Positions 6,790 through 15,397 of a stretch of 21,680 nucleotides of DNA are shown here, piece after piece. A program made the position numbers and the translations under genes. The stretch covers positions 1 through 21,680 of the forward strand of contig DASVWG010000258.1 in assembly GCA_036389695.1 (NCBI GenBank), read 5' to 3'. How positions within the stretch are numbered: position 1 is the stretch's first letter; each line of letters opens with the position of its first letter. Origin of the DNA: JALZHR01 sp036389695. GTDB lineage: Bacteria; Acidobacteriota; Blastocatellia; Pyrinomonadales; Pyrinomonadaceae. Below the pieces are notes generated by a model. That model saw only the letters and a program-made list of their open reading frames with translations, searched no databases and had not been told where the DNA came from.

Positions 6790-6872
6790 CTGTTGAAATT
6801 TGAAGCATAAGTTTGCCGTTTTGGCAGACTCATGCTTCAAAACACTCGCGGCAAACTTATGCTTCCGGTTCG
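6790..6872. repeat. Right copy of ~80-bp palindromic repeat flanking the AT-rich island
   Basis: The block begins with CTGTTGAAA, continues with GAAGCATAAGTTTGCC (6802-6817) and the imperfect complement GGCAGACTCATGCTTC (6823-6838), and ends with ACTCGCGGCAAACTTATGCTTCC (half-site 6850-6866). It has the same order, orientation and spacing as 2729-2810 with scattered substitutions. It ends about 15 bases after the stop of the response regulator gene on the opposite strand. Confidence 0.9.
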
Positions 6873-6886
6873 GGCGGTGCAAATTC

Positions 6887-7702
6887 TTATTCGCTGACCA
6901 GAGCCTTGAACATAGACTCGAAGGTTTTGCGCTCGAACGGCTTCGGAAGGAAAACGGAAGCTCCGGCGGAAAGACTGTCGAGCTGGATTTTGACGCTTTC
7001 TTCGGAGGTCATTATTATTACCGGAATTTTCATTAAGCGTTTTTCCGTGCGCATATGTCGAACCAAATCAGTGCCTTCGATATAAGGCACGTGGACGTCG
7101 AAAATTCCCGCCGCAAAGTTGGCGTCGGTTGCCAGGATGCGATAAGCTTCGCGTCCGTCGCCGGCGACGACCGGCTGGTAACCGGCTTTTTCGACAATAT
7201 CTCTGACGACCGTCACAATCAATAAATCGTCTTCGACAATTAAAACGCGCTCGTCGGATGACGGACTGTTTTTTTCGGGCGCGGCAGGCTCGTTTTCGTA
7301 TCCGTAGGCGGAAGAATTGTAAATCTGCCAGTTTTGCGTCAGTGCCAGTAATTGGTCGAGATGAGCCAGAATCTCTTTCAGAGAGTTTTCGTTTTTGGAA
7401 ACGATGTAGGTGGTGCCGGCTTCGGCGGCGGCGTCAAGCAGGTCGTTATCGCCGCCCGAATAAGCGAGTATCGGGACATTGGTAAACTCCCAGTTTCTGC
7501 GCAATTCTTTAATGATTTCGATGCCGGACATTCCGGGCAGCATCAAATCGAGCAAAACCGCGTCGGGTTTAAATTCCTTGATTAACTCGAAGCCGGAAGC
7601 GCCGTCAGCGGCGACCTTAACCGTGTGTCCTTCGGCTAAAAGCTTGTTTTCATATAATTTGGCAATGAGCGTGTTGTCTTCGACAATAACTATCTTGGGC
7701 AT
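6887..7702 (-). CDS. Double-receiver (REC-REC) response regulator without output domain
   Basis: This 271-residue protein consists of two CheY-like receiver domains. The first (about 1-120) has acidic pocket Glu8-Asp9, phospho-acceptor Asp52 in LLDLMLPG, Ser82 and Lys103. The second (about 151-270) has Glu157-Asp158, Asp202 in IFDVHVP, Thr232 and Lys254 in LPKPF. An Asn/Ser/Pro-rich linker joins them. There is no DNA-binding, GGDEF or other effector domain, so it probably passes phosphate on or acts through protein contacts. AAGGAG lies six bases before the ATG. The gene starts 10 bases after the hybrid kinase stop, so the two are co-transcribed and most likely partners in one phosphorelay (inference). 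The C-terminus ends beside the palindromic repeat at 6790-6872. Confidence 0.93.
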   Translation of the reverse strand: MPKIVIVEDNTLIAKLYENKLLAEGHTVKVAADGASGFELIKEFKPDAVLLDLMLPGMSGIEIIKELRRNWEFTNVPILAYSGGDNDLLDAAAEAGTTYIVSKNENSLKEILAHLDQLLALTQNWQIYNSSAYGYENEPAAPEKNSPSSDERVLIVEDDLLIVTVVRDIVEKAGYQPVVAGDGREAYRILATDANFAAGIFDVHVPYIEGTDLVRHMRTEKRLMKIPVIIMTSEESVKIQLDSLSAGASVFLPKPFERKTFESMFKALVSE

Positions 7703-7712
7703 TGATTCTCCT

Positions 7713-10700
7713 TTAATTCGGGACGGTTTCTCTGATTATTTCTTCGCATTCGCGACTGATTTCGGTAAAAGCCCGCCGCGCGGCGCTTAATAAAGCTTCC
7801 GCGTTTTCAAACTGCCGCATTTTACCTAATTGTTCGAGTTCTTTAAAAAACGGGACGATGGTCTTCATCCCGCAGGTGGCGCTGCCGCCTAATGCTTTGT
7901 GTGATACTGTATACAACGTTTCCGGATTTCGCGCAGTTATCGCCTCGCTTATTTCATCGAGCTGTTCACCGGTTTGCTGCACGTAAAGCGCGATTATTTC
8001 GCGCAGCATAGCCGCATCGCCGAGCGTCAAATCTTTGAGCAGCTCAAGGTCGATAACCTTGTCATCGCCCGACGCTTTATCGCCCGCGACTTCGACGCCG
8101 GTTTTCGTTGCCGGCGCGACGGCGGCATTTAGCCATCTTTCGACTGTTTGCCGTAAAACGTCTTTTTGCACCGGCTTGCTGATGTAATCGTCCATTCCGG
8201 CGGCGAGACATTTCTCTCTCTCTCCGTCGATGGCGTGCGCCGTCATCGCAATAATGGGCGTGCGAACCGCTGTGCCGTCCTCGCGCCGTCGAATGGCGGC
8301 GGTTGCTTCGTATCCGTCCATCTCCGGCATCTGGCAATCCATCAACACTAAATCATAAGGAATTCGCGACAGCGCGTCGAGCGCTTCCAGCCCGTTGGCG
8401 GCGACATCGGCGCGGTAACCGAATTTTTCCAGCTGCGTTTTAGCCACCGTTTGATTAACCGCGTTGTCTTCGACCACTAAAATTCTGCGACGCGACCCGA
8501 CGGGAATCGACACGTGAATATTTCGGCGCTCGACGCTCTCAGATGCGTTTACAGGCTGAGTTTCGCCGCCGGTATTAAATCGCGTGACCATCTGTTTCGG
8601 CGGCGAAGCCGTTTCGTTCTTGCTGCCGATGATGCCGAGCAGGCAATTCAGAAGCTCTTCCTGCCGGTAAGGCTTTGATAAATAACCGTGAACACCGGCG
8701 CGGCGGGCTTTCTCCGCTTCGCCGCGCCGCCCGTTTGACGACAGCATAATCAATTTCGGCTCAGCGGCTAACGAAAGCGCGTTGATTTTTTCGGCAAGCT
8801 CCAGACCGTTCATTTCCGGCATTTGCAAATCAAGAATAACGAGGTCGAATGATTCGGCTTCGGCAGCGGCGCGGGAAAGCATTTTAAGCGCATAGGCTCC
8901 CGAATCCGCTTCTTTCGCCGTCATTTTCCAGGAACGCGTCTGATACATGAGAACTTCGCGGTTCACCGCGTTGTCATCGACAATCAGAACCCGCAATCCA
9001 GCCAGATGATTTTGGGTGCCGCCAGCGGGCGTCGATTGAACGCGAGTCTGTTTTTCAAATTTAGCCGTGAACCAGAAGGTCGCGCCTTCGCCCGCATCGC
9101 TTCGGACTCCGATTTCGCCGTCCATCATTTCGACCAGCCGTCGGGAAATAGCCAAGCCCAAGCCGGTTCCGCCGAAACGCCGCGTGGTCGAGGCATCGGC
9201 TTGCGTAAAAGGCTGGAAAAGCTGCGCCTGCATTTCCGCCGAAACTCCGATGCCGGAATCGCTGACCGAAAAATGAAGCGTCACGTGCGAAGCGGATTCG
9301 CTCTCGCGTTTGACGCGAATTATCACTTCGCCGTTTTTCGTGAATTTGACGGCGTTTCCGGCGAGATTCGATATAACCTGCCGCAGGCGTCCGGCGTCGC
9401 CGCGCAAGCCGAGCGGAACGTCCGTGTAAATAAGCGACGTAATCTCGTTTCCGCGCTCGCGCGCGCGTCCGGCAAATAATTCGATGGTGCTTTCCACCGT
9501 TTCGCGCAAATCAAAATCCAGCGCTTCGAAATCGAGCTTGCCGGCTTCGATTTTGGAAAAGTCCAGGATGTCGTTGATAATCGTCAGCAGCGCTTCGCCG
9601 CTGGAGCGAATCAGCTCGGCAAACTTGCGCTGTTCGGCGTCGAGCTCGGTATCGAGCAGCAAGCCCGTCATCCCGATGACGCCGTTCATCGGCGTGCGAA
9701 TCTCGTGGCTCATATTGGCGAGAAATTCCGATTTGAGCCGCGCCGATTTCAGCGCCTCGTCGCGAGCCGCTTTAAGGTCGGAAACGTCCTGTCCCGTTCC
9801 CATAATGAAATGCGGAGTTCCATCCGCGCGGCGCTCGAACACGACTTCGCGAAACAAAAGCGTCCGCCATTCGCCGCTGGCATGTTTTACTCTCTGCTCA
9901 TACTCTAAGACTTCGCCGTCCTTAAAATCTTTTATCCGCTGGCGGTAACGCGCCGCGTCCGGCACGTCTTCCGGATGCACGACATTTCGGAGTAAAGCTC
10001 CGCCCATTTCCTCGATTTGCCCGCGCGAATAGCCCAGAAACTCGCTGCCCGTGCGATTCATATAAACCGGCGTTTCCGTCTCCAGATCGAGCAGGTAAAT
10101 CATGCTGGTGGAATGGTCGGCGATGCTTTCCGCAAAACGCTTGCTCTCGCGCAGCTCGTCTTCGGCGCGCTTGCTGTCGGTGATGTCCTGCGCGTATCCG
10201 AGAACGTAGGCGGGCTTGCCTTCTTCTTCCTCGCACAGGACGTTGTTGTATTTCCAGACGCGCTCGTCGCCTTTTTTGGTGACGACCAGCATCAAGCCCG
10301 AATCTTCGCCGTCCTGCCGAATCTTTTTCAGATACGCATCGAGCATATCGCGCACGCCCGGCTGCATCACGGCGCGCAGGTTTTGCCCGATTATTTCTTC
10401 GCGGCGGTAGCCGAGCGCGTTCGCCGCCGCCGGATTGACCGACAGCAATTTTCCTTCGAGGTCGTGCGTGCAAATCAATCCCAGGCTTTCGTCGGTAAGC
10501 CGGCGATAACGATTTTCGCTCGCTTCGACCACGGCAAGCAGCCGTGCCTGCTCGGCTTCGGCGCGCCTGCGTTTTTTGATGTCGTGACGGATGACGAGAT
10601 AACCGGTCAGGGCGAACATCAAAACTATCGCGCTCAGACTGATAAACGTTACCAGCGCGCGACGTTCGCTGGCGTCGGTTTTTTCGCTGCGCTCCTGTAA

Positions 10701-11219
10701 TAAATTGCGTTCTTCCTGCTTCATCTCGTCGGTCAGGGCGCGAATTTTATCCATCGCGATTTTGCCTTTACCCGAGGCGATGAGTTTTTGCGCTTCGGTA
10801 AAATTGCCTTTTCTGCGCAGCTCGACGTAAGAGTCCGTAAATCGAAGCTTTTCATCGAGCGCCGGAGCCAGAGCCGCGAGCAATTGCTGCTGTTTCGGAT
10901 TATCCAGGCTCATCCGCCGGACTTTATCGAAATGCGCCTCGATGCTGCCGACCGACTTTTGATAAGGTTCGAGAAAACTTTCTTCGCCCGTCAGGACATA
11001 GCCGCGTGAAGCGCTTTCCGCATCTTTTAACTTCGACATCGCGGTGTCGGTTTCTTCGATTACCTGATGAGTATGTTCGACCCACTGATTCATCTCCAGA
11101 AAATGAGTAGTATTGTAATAAAACAACGCGCCGCCGAGGAACGTGATAACAATCGCCGAGACGAATCCAATCAAGACGTTTTTTTCGATTAAGTCTTTAG
11201 GTAATGAGTAGGTTTTCAT
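7713..11219 (-). CDS. Hybrid sensor histidine kinase (CHASE3-PAS-PAS-HisKA-HATPase-REC-REC-Hpt)
   Basis: This 1168-residue membrane sensor kinase contains a complete phosphorelay. TM1 is at about 15-35 and TM2 at 188-210. Between them is a helical periplasmic CHASE3-type domain (SRGYVLTGEESFLEPY at 71-86 is characteristic). Two PAS domains with PAC ends follow at about 235-350 and 360-483 (GYAQDITD, GTGQDVSD). The HisKA phospho-site is His505 in NMSHEIRTPMNGVIGM. The ATP-binding lid lies at about 600-720, with GGTGLGLAISRRLV. REC1 has Asp797 in LDLQMPEMNG, REC2 has Asp961 in MDCQMPEMDG, and the C-terminal Hpt has His1107 in VSHKALGGSA. The architecture resembles BarA-type tripartite kinases. 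The start follows AGGA with a rather long spacing. The double-receiver protein downstream is the likely phosphate recipient. The signal sensed is unknown. Confidence 0.96.
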   Translation of the reverse strand: MKTYSLPKDLIEKNVLIGFVSAIVITFLGGALFYYNTTHFLEMNQWVEHTHQVIEETDTAMSKLKDAESASRGYVLTGEESFLEPYQKSVGSIEAHFDKVRRMSLDNPKQQQLLAALAPALDEKLRFTDSYVELRRKGNFTEAQKLIASGKGKIAMDKIRALTDEMKQEERNLLQERSEKTDASERRALVTFISLSAIVLMFALTGYLVIRHDIKKRRRAEAEQARLLAVVEASENRYRRLTDESLGLICTHDLEGKLLSVNPAAANALGYRREEIIGQNLRAVMQPGVRDMLDAYLKKIRQDGEDSGLMLVVTKKGDERVWKYNNVLCEEEEGKPAYVLGYAQDITDSKRAEDELRESKRFAESIADHSTSMIYLLDLETETPVYMNRTGSEFLGYSRGQIEEMGGALLRNVVHPEDVPDAARYRQRIKDFKDGEVLEYEQRVKHASGEWRTLLFREVVFERRADGTPHFIMGTGQDVSDLKAARDEALKSARLKSEFLANMSHEIRTPMNGVIGMTGLLLDTELDAEQRKFAELIRSSGEALLTIINDILDFSKIEAGKLDFEALDFDLRETVESTIELFAGRARERGNEITSLIYTDVPLGLRGDAGRLRQVISNLAGNAVKFTKNGEVIIRVKRESESASHVTLHFSVSDSGIGVSAEMQAQLFQPFTQADASTTRRFGGTGLGLAISRRLVEMMDGEIGVRSDAGEGATFWFTAKFEKQTRVQSTPAGGTQNHLAGLRVLIVDDNAVNREVLMYQTRSWKMTAKEADSGAYALKMLSRAAAEAESFDLVILDLQMPEMNGLELAEKINALSLAAEPKLIMLSSNGRRGEAEKARRAGVHGYLSKPYRQEELLNCLLGIIGSKNETASPPKQMVTRFNTGGETQPVNASESVERRNIHVSIPVGSRRRILVVEDNAVNQTVAKTQLEKFGYRADVAANGLEALDALSRIPYDLVLMDCQMPEMDGYEATAAIRRREDGTAVRTPIIAMTAHAIDGEREKCLAAGMDDYISKPVQKDVLRQTVERWLNAAVAPATKTGVEVAGDKASGDDKVIDLELLKDLTLGDAAMLREIIALYVQQTGEQLDEISEAITARNPETLYTVSHKALGGSATCGMKTIVPFFKELEQLGKMRQFENAEALLSAARRAFTEISRECEEIIRETVPN

Positions 11220-11683
11220 GATCTGTTTATTCCTGAAAGCCGGAAATGGATTGGCGATTACGCCGATTGAATCGTTCTGTCTTTACTTGAAAGGGACTTT
11301 GAACGCTCCATAAAAGTCTTATCGGGTGATTTCGTTAGTCGTTGCCGGATTTTTATTTCGGACGTGTTTTGGAGATTAGTTAAGGATGCGCTGTATTGCT
11401 TATAAAGATTTGTAATATCAGGTTTGAAAAAATCAGTTTGATTTCCCTAAACAATATTAAAAAAATAGTTAAAGATTTTCAAGTTTTTCGTTAAATATTT
11501 AAAACCGGAGCTTTCGGCAAGCTTATGCTTCCGTTTTGCGCTTTCGGCAAACTTATGGTTCTAATTTATTTTAAGTTAGAAAATTTGAGGTCTGTAAGTT
11601 ATTGATTCTACGTTCAGGTGCGGCAAACTTATGATTCCGGTGCCTGGCAAGTATTTATAACAAAAGGTTATGTCTGAGACAAT
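11220..11683. other. Intergenic region upstream of the hybrid kinase
   Basis: No convincing gene was found in these 464 bases. The part next to the kinase should hold its promoter, but I could not identify clear -35/-10 boxes. The part next to the ATP-binding protein gene is AT-rich and carries the repeat half-sites listed separately. Confidence 0.6.
11515..11640. repeat. Cluster of three repeat half-sites bordering the second cassette (right-hand gene end)
   Basis: CGGCAAGCTTATGCTTCCG at 11515-11533, CGGCAAACTTATGGTTCT at 11545-11562 and CGGCAAACTTATGATTCCGG at 11621-11640 belong to the same family as the palindromic repeats at 2729-2810 and 6790-6872. Here they are direct, more diverged, and without the inverted arm. 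They lie 44 bases beyond the stop codon of the ATP-binding protein gene. Confidence 0.85.
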
Positions 11684-13063
11684 TTATGCCCGTTCTATTT
11701 TGGAAGGAATTTGAGCCTTTCTTAAAACATCACCAAAATGACTGGTAATACCTACATTTCCGCGTAAAATAATCCCTTCGCCAGTTATCTGAACATCAGT
11801 AATCAATTGTCTCAGTGCTGCAATCCCTTCCCGGGTTTCAAAATAGCGATAATTTGCCGGAGCTCCGGGATAAATAAATTCATTTGATGTTGCAGTCGCG
11901 CCGCGGTGTAATTGGACAACCCAAACTTGTTCTCCGTCGAAAACCCACTCCATTCTGACCGAGCCGAGACTTGCTCTGACGCTTTCATAAAACTCCTTAA
12001 CTTTACCTATAATTTCTTCCGGCAAATTTTCCGTTCCAGATACGCCCAACATAAAATCATCACCAAAACCCCGAACGCCTTCAATAATCGGATTCCCGAA
12101 TTCGTCCGAAACGAGCGCGCCGGAATAGAAAGCCTCGACGCCTTCCTGGGCAAGCACCGAAGTGATAGCATTGCCTTGCGTATCTTCATCCGCTAAAAGC
12201 TTAAATGGGTCAATCCAGCCTCGGCGAGTTGTAAAAAAACCCGGAACCGGCTCTTTAGGGCAGGTCCTGATCCAAATCTCGGCAGTCCCGGTTGAATTTC
12301 CAAAACTAAATGGTGCAATCGCGCGAGGAATAACAGTCGTGCGCGGAACCGGCAGCCCGTATAAATAGGCAATTAATAACCCGAACGCTTTATCGCCTAT
12401 TTTCCGGCTAAAATTATTGGGCCACTTCGGAACCGGAGTAAATTTATTATTTCCTACATCTTCCAATTCCCAAACAGTTGTATGTTCGTTGCGATAACCC
12501 CTTCGGAGCGGATGAACGCTGAATTCGACACGTATGAAAGGCGAATAATCAAGGGCGGCATCAAATCCGTAAACTGTTTTAATGAAATTTAAGCCGAGCC
12601 GTCGAGGCAAAGCTACGGTTCCTGGTTTTTCCACCGCTCTCGGAATATCGTCCGGGGCAAACTCAATTACGTCTCCAACCGCAACGCCTGAAATCCCGCC
12701 GTCTTTTTCATCTATAGTTTCATTTATAATCGTGTATAATCCCTGGCTTGCAAGTCTGGAAACATTAGCAATTACTTCGTCAACACTTTTCAATTTGGAA
12801 ACGAATTCTCGACTCTTCGGGTCTTCGGGCGTGTAGCTCCGAACATTTACCAGTTTTTCCGGCGCAGCATTTAGAAGAACTTTCGCCGCTTCTTCCAGCG
12901 AGGAGAAAGTGTGATTTCTTTCAAATTCGCGTACCAGTGAAAAGCGTTGTTCAAGCTGGGGATTAAAGCTGACAAACTGAGCAATATTAGCTTCTGTGCC
13001 CAGTCCATCTAAAATTACATCTTTGTAATGATTATAGTTGCTGTCGGTATTTGGTTCGCTCAT
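11684..13063 (-). CDS. PEP-synthase/PPDK-like ATP-binding protein (accessory cassette)
   Basis: This 459-residue protein has a C-terminal half resembling the ATP-grasp domain of pyruvate phosphate dikinase and PEP synthase. KIGDKAFGLLIAYLYGLPVP at 221-240 matches the GGK...PVP opening. AEIWIRTCP at 261-269 sits where the ATP-binding Arg motif is expected. VLAQEGVEAFYSGALVS at 303-319 matches the QE...SG motif, and MEWVFDGEQVWVVQLHRG at 371-388 matches the E-W...Q-x-R closing motif. The phosphohistidine and PEP-binding domains of full-length enzymes are absent. Residues 1-215 form an additional domain I do not recognise, with NVRSYTPEDPKSREF at 73-87 and EFAPDDIPRAVEKPG at 134-148. It is the last gene of a three-gene minus-strand cassette, 26 bases after the deoxyribosyltransferase-like gene. 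A nucleotide-dependent phosphotransfer or ligase role is inference. Confidence 0.65.
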   Translation of the reverse strand: MSEPNTDSNYNHYKDVILDGLGTEANIAQFVSFNPQLEQRFSLVREFERNHTFSSLEEAAKVLLNAAPEKLVNVRSYTPEDPKSREFVSKLKSVDEVIANVSRLASQGLYTIINETIDEKDGGISGVAVGDVIEFAPDDIPRAVEKPGTVALPRRLGLNFIKTVYGFDAALDYSPFIRVEFSVHPLRRGYRNEHTTVWELEDVGNNKFTPVPKWPNNFSRKIGDKAFGLLIAYLYGLPVPRTTVIPRAIAPFSFGNSTGTAEIWIRTCPKEPVPGFFTTRRGWIDPFKLLADEDTQGNAITSVLAQEGVEAFYSGALVSDEFGNPIIEGVRGFGDDFMLGVSGTENLPEEIIGKVKEFYESVRASLGSVRMEWVFDGEQVWVVQLHRGATATSNEFIYPGAPANYRYFETREGIAALRQLITDVQITGEGIILRGNVGITSHFGDVLRKAQIPSKIERA

Positions 13064-13089
13064 TTCTTGTGTTAGGAAAATATTTTAGC

Positions 13090-13701
13090 TCAAATTTGTA
13101 CTTCGGCGGTTTTTCGTCTGGCTAATTCAGAACAAATAGATTCATGAAACGTGATTGATAAATTATGCGATTCCATTAAATTAATTGCCTCTCTTATTAA
13201 TTGCAGTCCTCGTTCTAAAGTTATCTCCCGCTGTTCTTCGTCAAGAACCTTAATACCGGTACGTTTTCCTATTAAATATTCATATATACAGCCTGAACTG
13301 AACTGCCAATCATCAGAAAGAACTAATAGCGCAGCATATTGTTCAATAATGCGTCCCCAAGCATAGCGATAATCATCCTGACTCCAGCCTGATAAATCAG
13401 GAACCGCAGTAGGGTCAATCACGACCTGATGGAAAAACAACGTGCGCATTTTTTGAACCACCGATTTTGCATGTTCCCGGTTTTTCTCGATAACGCTGGC
13501 AATAAATTCAGGATTTTGGTTGTCTCCTGAAAAATTCCTGTTCTCCGGATGTTGTTTAATCCACTCAATGTAGCGCCGTCCCGAGGTTATCGGCGAACTG
13601 ACGTAGACAGCGTTACATTCGGGGATAAAGCCCTGTAAAAACGTCAATAAGACATCTATCTGGCTGTTATGGGCAGAGCGCGGCGGAAAATTACCTGACA
13701 C
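13090..13701 (-). CDS. Nucleoside 2-deoxyribosyltransferase-like / DUF4406-like protein
   Basis: This 203-residue soluble protein contains a Rossmann-like core of the nucleoside deoxyribosyltransferase superfamily. VYVSSPITSGRR at 32-43 corresponds to the substrate-binding YiaGP-type loop. VVIDPTAVPDLSGWSQDDY (93-111) is in the usual position after strand two. LVLSDDWQFSSGCIYEYLIGKRTG (126-149) matches the D-x-W-x-x-S-x-G-x-x-x-E motif, with Glu141 as the candidate catalytic residue. The N-terminal insertion between residues 44 and 75 is longer than in small members. Family relatives act on nucleosides or nucleotides, and SLOG/TIR-related folds are common in nucleotide-signal immunity. The start is GTG at 13701 with AGGA about 12 bases before it, which is a weak arrangement. 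The gene is the middle one of the cassette. Its substrate is unknown. Confidence 0.7.
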   Translation of the reverse strand: MSGNFPPRSAHNSQIDVLLTFLQGFIPECNAVYVSSPITSGRRYIEWIKQHPENRNFSGDNQNPEFIASVIEKNREHAKSVVQKMRTLFFHQVVIDPTAVPDLSGWSQDDYRYAWGRIIEQYAALLVLSDDWQFSSGCIYEYLIGKRTGIKVLDEEQREITLERGLQLIREAINLMESHNLSITFHESICSELARRKTAEVQI

Positions 13702-13851
13702 TTATTATTCAATTCCTTTTAATCAAATTTTCTATACCAAGCAAAATAATACCCGAAAATTTGATAACAATGAAAACCTTATGGAAAGAGCATTGTTTTT
13801 TAGACGAGAAAGCCGGCGAATTTGTTTCTATTGGTAAAATATTCAGCCAGG
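13702..13851. other. 150-base gap between membrane protein and deoxyribosyltransferase-like gene
   Basis: No supported gene or clear hairpin is seen. The gap is long for an operon, so the downstream two genes may have their own weak promoter. Confidence 0.4.
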
Positions 13852-15360
13852 TTAACTGCTGACAACAGTTGCCACTTTTTCTTTGTTCAATTCTACCAGT
13901 TTTATTTTGCCGTCGACGATTACAAACGCCGTTATGCGTAAATTCTCGTCCTCGCCTCGTTTCCACTCACAATTACCCGGGTCGGAAAGCGGTAATATCT
14001 GCGTTAATAGTATGCCGGTCTTACTCTTTATTAATTTACTGAGTTTCCACTTTTGCCGCCAACTTAGTACAAAATCTTCATTCTGGTCGAGCGAGGTAAC
14101 CATAAATTTATTTGTTTTGAGAATATCTTTAAGAAAACTTGCATCAATTTCCTTTAGAATCAAGACAAGTTCATAACCAACTACAAAGAAAATACATAAA
14201 AACACTCCTAATAAGATTAGAAGTGCCGCCGGTGGATTTTCTTTCGGCGAAATTATCCTGTTGCCGTAAGATTTTTCCAAAATGGCTCGATTAGCCGAAA
14301 TTAAATTCTCGGTTGAGCCTTTATTGTCTCCATACAGCGCTTTGTCTGTCTCGCCGCACAAGTCCGGCTTTTGTTCGCAAAAAAACTGGTCTCCGAGAGC
14401 TTTATTAAAATCACCGGTTACTGCTCGCTGGAGTTCTCTTGAAGCGGAGCTGCTGTTGCCATACTTAAATTCGCACAGGGATTTCACAGTAGCCTCACTT
14501 AAATGAGACTGAATAAGAGCATCAATTCCGTTTGCCTTTTGTAATTGAATTTTTTCGCAGGGTGGACTTTTGAATTGTACGGTTTGTACCGGCGCTGTAT
14601 TAGCAGGAGATTCCGGAGATTGTGAGGGTAACGAAGATGCTTTCTCCGTCGGCGGCAAAGAAATGTCCGTAATTAGCCGGTTAGCTAATTCTTTAGTGAC
14701 GATTAAATCTCCCTGCTCAAGCAGAGAGGAACGATTGAAAAAGTATTGATAGCCAAAATAACAGGAAAAAGAGATTAACAAAAAGCCAAAAACAAACATT
14801 GCGGGTCTTACTCTCGGGAAATTTCTATCGCTAAATTTCTTAAAGTGGTCTAATTCCGCGCCAAATTCTTTCTTGAAAATTTCTTCAATCTCTTTTAGTC
14901 GTTTGATAACGTCATTACCGTAACGATTCATCGGTATATAAGAGACGACATACCAGAATATCAAAGGCAAGGACGCCAAAAAGGCAATCAGCGAGATATT
15001 TGAATAGAGATTACTGCCCAAAGTGAGAAGCGCGCCGGCGACGACTGACATATAAGAAAAGTTCGTCCAGATAGAAACATAGATGCTTTGGTATCTCTCG
15101 GCGGCTTTCTGATATTCAAGTGAATAGAGCGTAAGCAAATTCTGTTTGTCGGTTTTGACCTTTTCATCTAATCCCAGCGCGGCTAATTTAGCGGCAATCG
15201 AATCTCGCAGCCTGGAATAATCCGGGATTGAACTTAATACTTCATTCCTGATGCTTTGATCTACTTCAGATAATTTGGCGGTAATTGAATTCCTCGCATC
15301 TGAGTTGTCCGGCAGCGTTTCACTTAATATGTCTTTTATTTCATTATCGATGGGTGGCAT
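13852..15360 (-). CDS. Multi-pass membrane protein with cytoplasmic helical N-terminus, first gene of accessory cassette
   Basis: This 502-residue protein has four predicted TM segments at about 97-115, 122-142, 187-206 and 377-401. The N-terminus (1-60) contains an apparent internal duplication: a D/V-I-L-S-x-x-P-D-x-S-x-x-R-x-S-I-x-A-K-L pattern at about 10-30 and again at 41-60. Residues 75-170 (a charged helix, a TM hairpin, then a helix ending RLKEIEEIFKKEFG) resemble the layout of SLATT-type two-TM effector domains, without a decisive motif. The region 207-376 is a Ser/Pro-rich linker followed by a Cys-containing domain, presumably periplasmic. The C-terminal 100 residues are cytoplasmic. 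AAGGAAA six bases before the ATG and the promoter at 15398-15427 support the start. I do not recognise a named family, and a membrane effector role is inferred only from its partners. Confidence 0.75.
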   Translation of the reverse strand: MPPIDNEIKDILSETLPDNSDARNSITAKLSEVDQSIRNEVLSSIPDYSRLRDSIAAKLAALGLDEKVKTDKQNLLTLYSLEYQKAAERYQSIYVSIWTNFSYMSVVAGALLTLGSNLYSNISLIAFLASLPLIFWYVVSYIPMNRYGNDVIKRLKEIEEIFKKEFGAELDHFKKFSDRNFPRVRPAMFVFGFLLISFSCYFGYQYFFNRSSLLEQGDLIVTKELANRLITDISLPPTEKASSLPSQSPESPANTAPVQTVQFKSPPCEKIQLQKANGIDALIQSHLSEATVKSLCEFKYGNSSSASRELQRAVTGDFNKALGDQFFCEQKPDLCGETDKALYGDNKGSTENLISANRAILEKSYGNRIISPKENPPAALLILLGVFLCIFFVVGYELVLILKEIDASFLKDILKTNKFMVTSLDQNEDFVLSWRQKWKLSKLIKSKTGILLTQILPLSDPGNCEWKRGEDENLRITAFVIVDGKIKLVELNKEKVATVVSS

Positions 15361-15397
15361 AAAGTTTCCTTAGCTTATATGGGGATATTTAACGCCA

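Noticed and set aside
9922..10473. A 183-codon minus-strand frame rich in Arg and Ala
   Set aside because: It overlaps the PAS domains of the hybrid kinase in another frame and has no recognisable motif.
10017..10700. A 227-codon plus-strand frame opposite the kinase
   Set aside because: It is antisense to the PAS/TM2 part of a clearly functional kinase, with no ribosome binding site or family resemblance.
13709..13966. An 85-codon minus-strand frame between two cassette genes
   Set aside because: It overlaps the C-terminus of the membrane protein in another frame, is low in complexity and has no supporting start signal.
13852..15360. A CBASS or Thoeris assignment for the three-gene cassette
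   Set aside because: No cyclase, TIR or SIR2 domain was seen in these three genes, so neither named system is supported.
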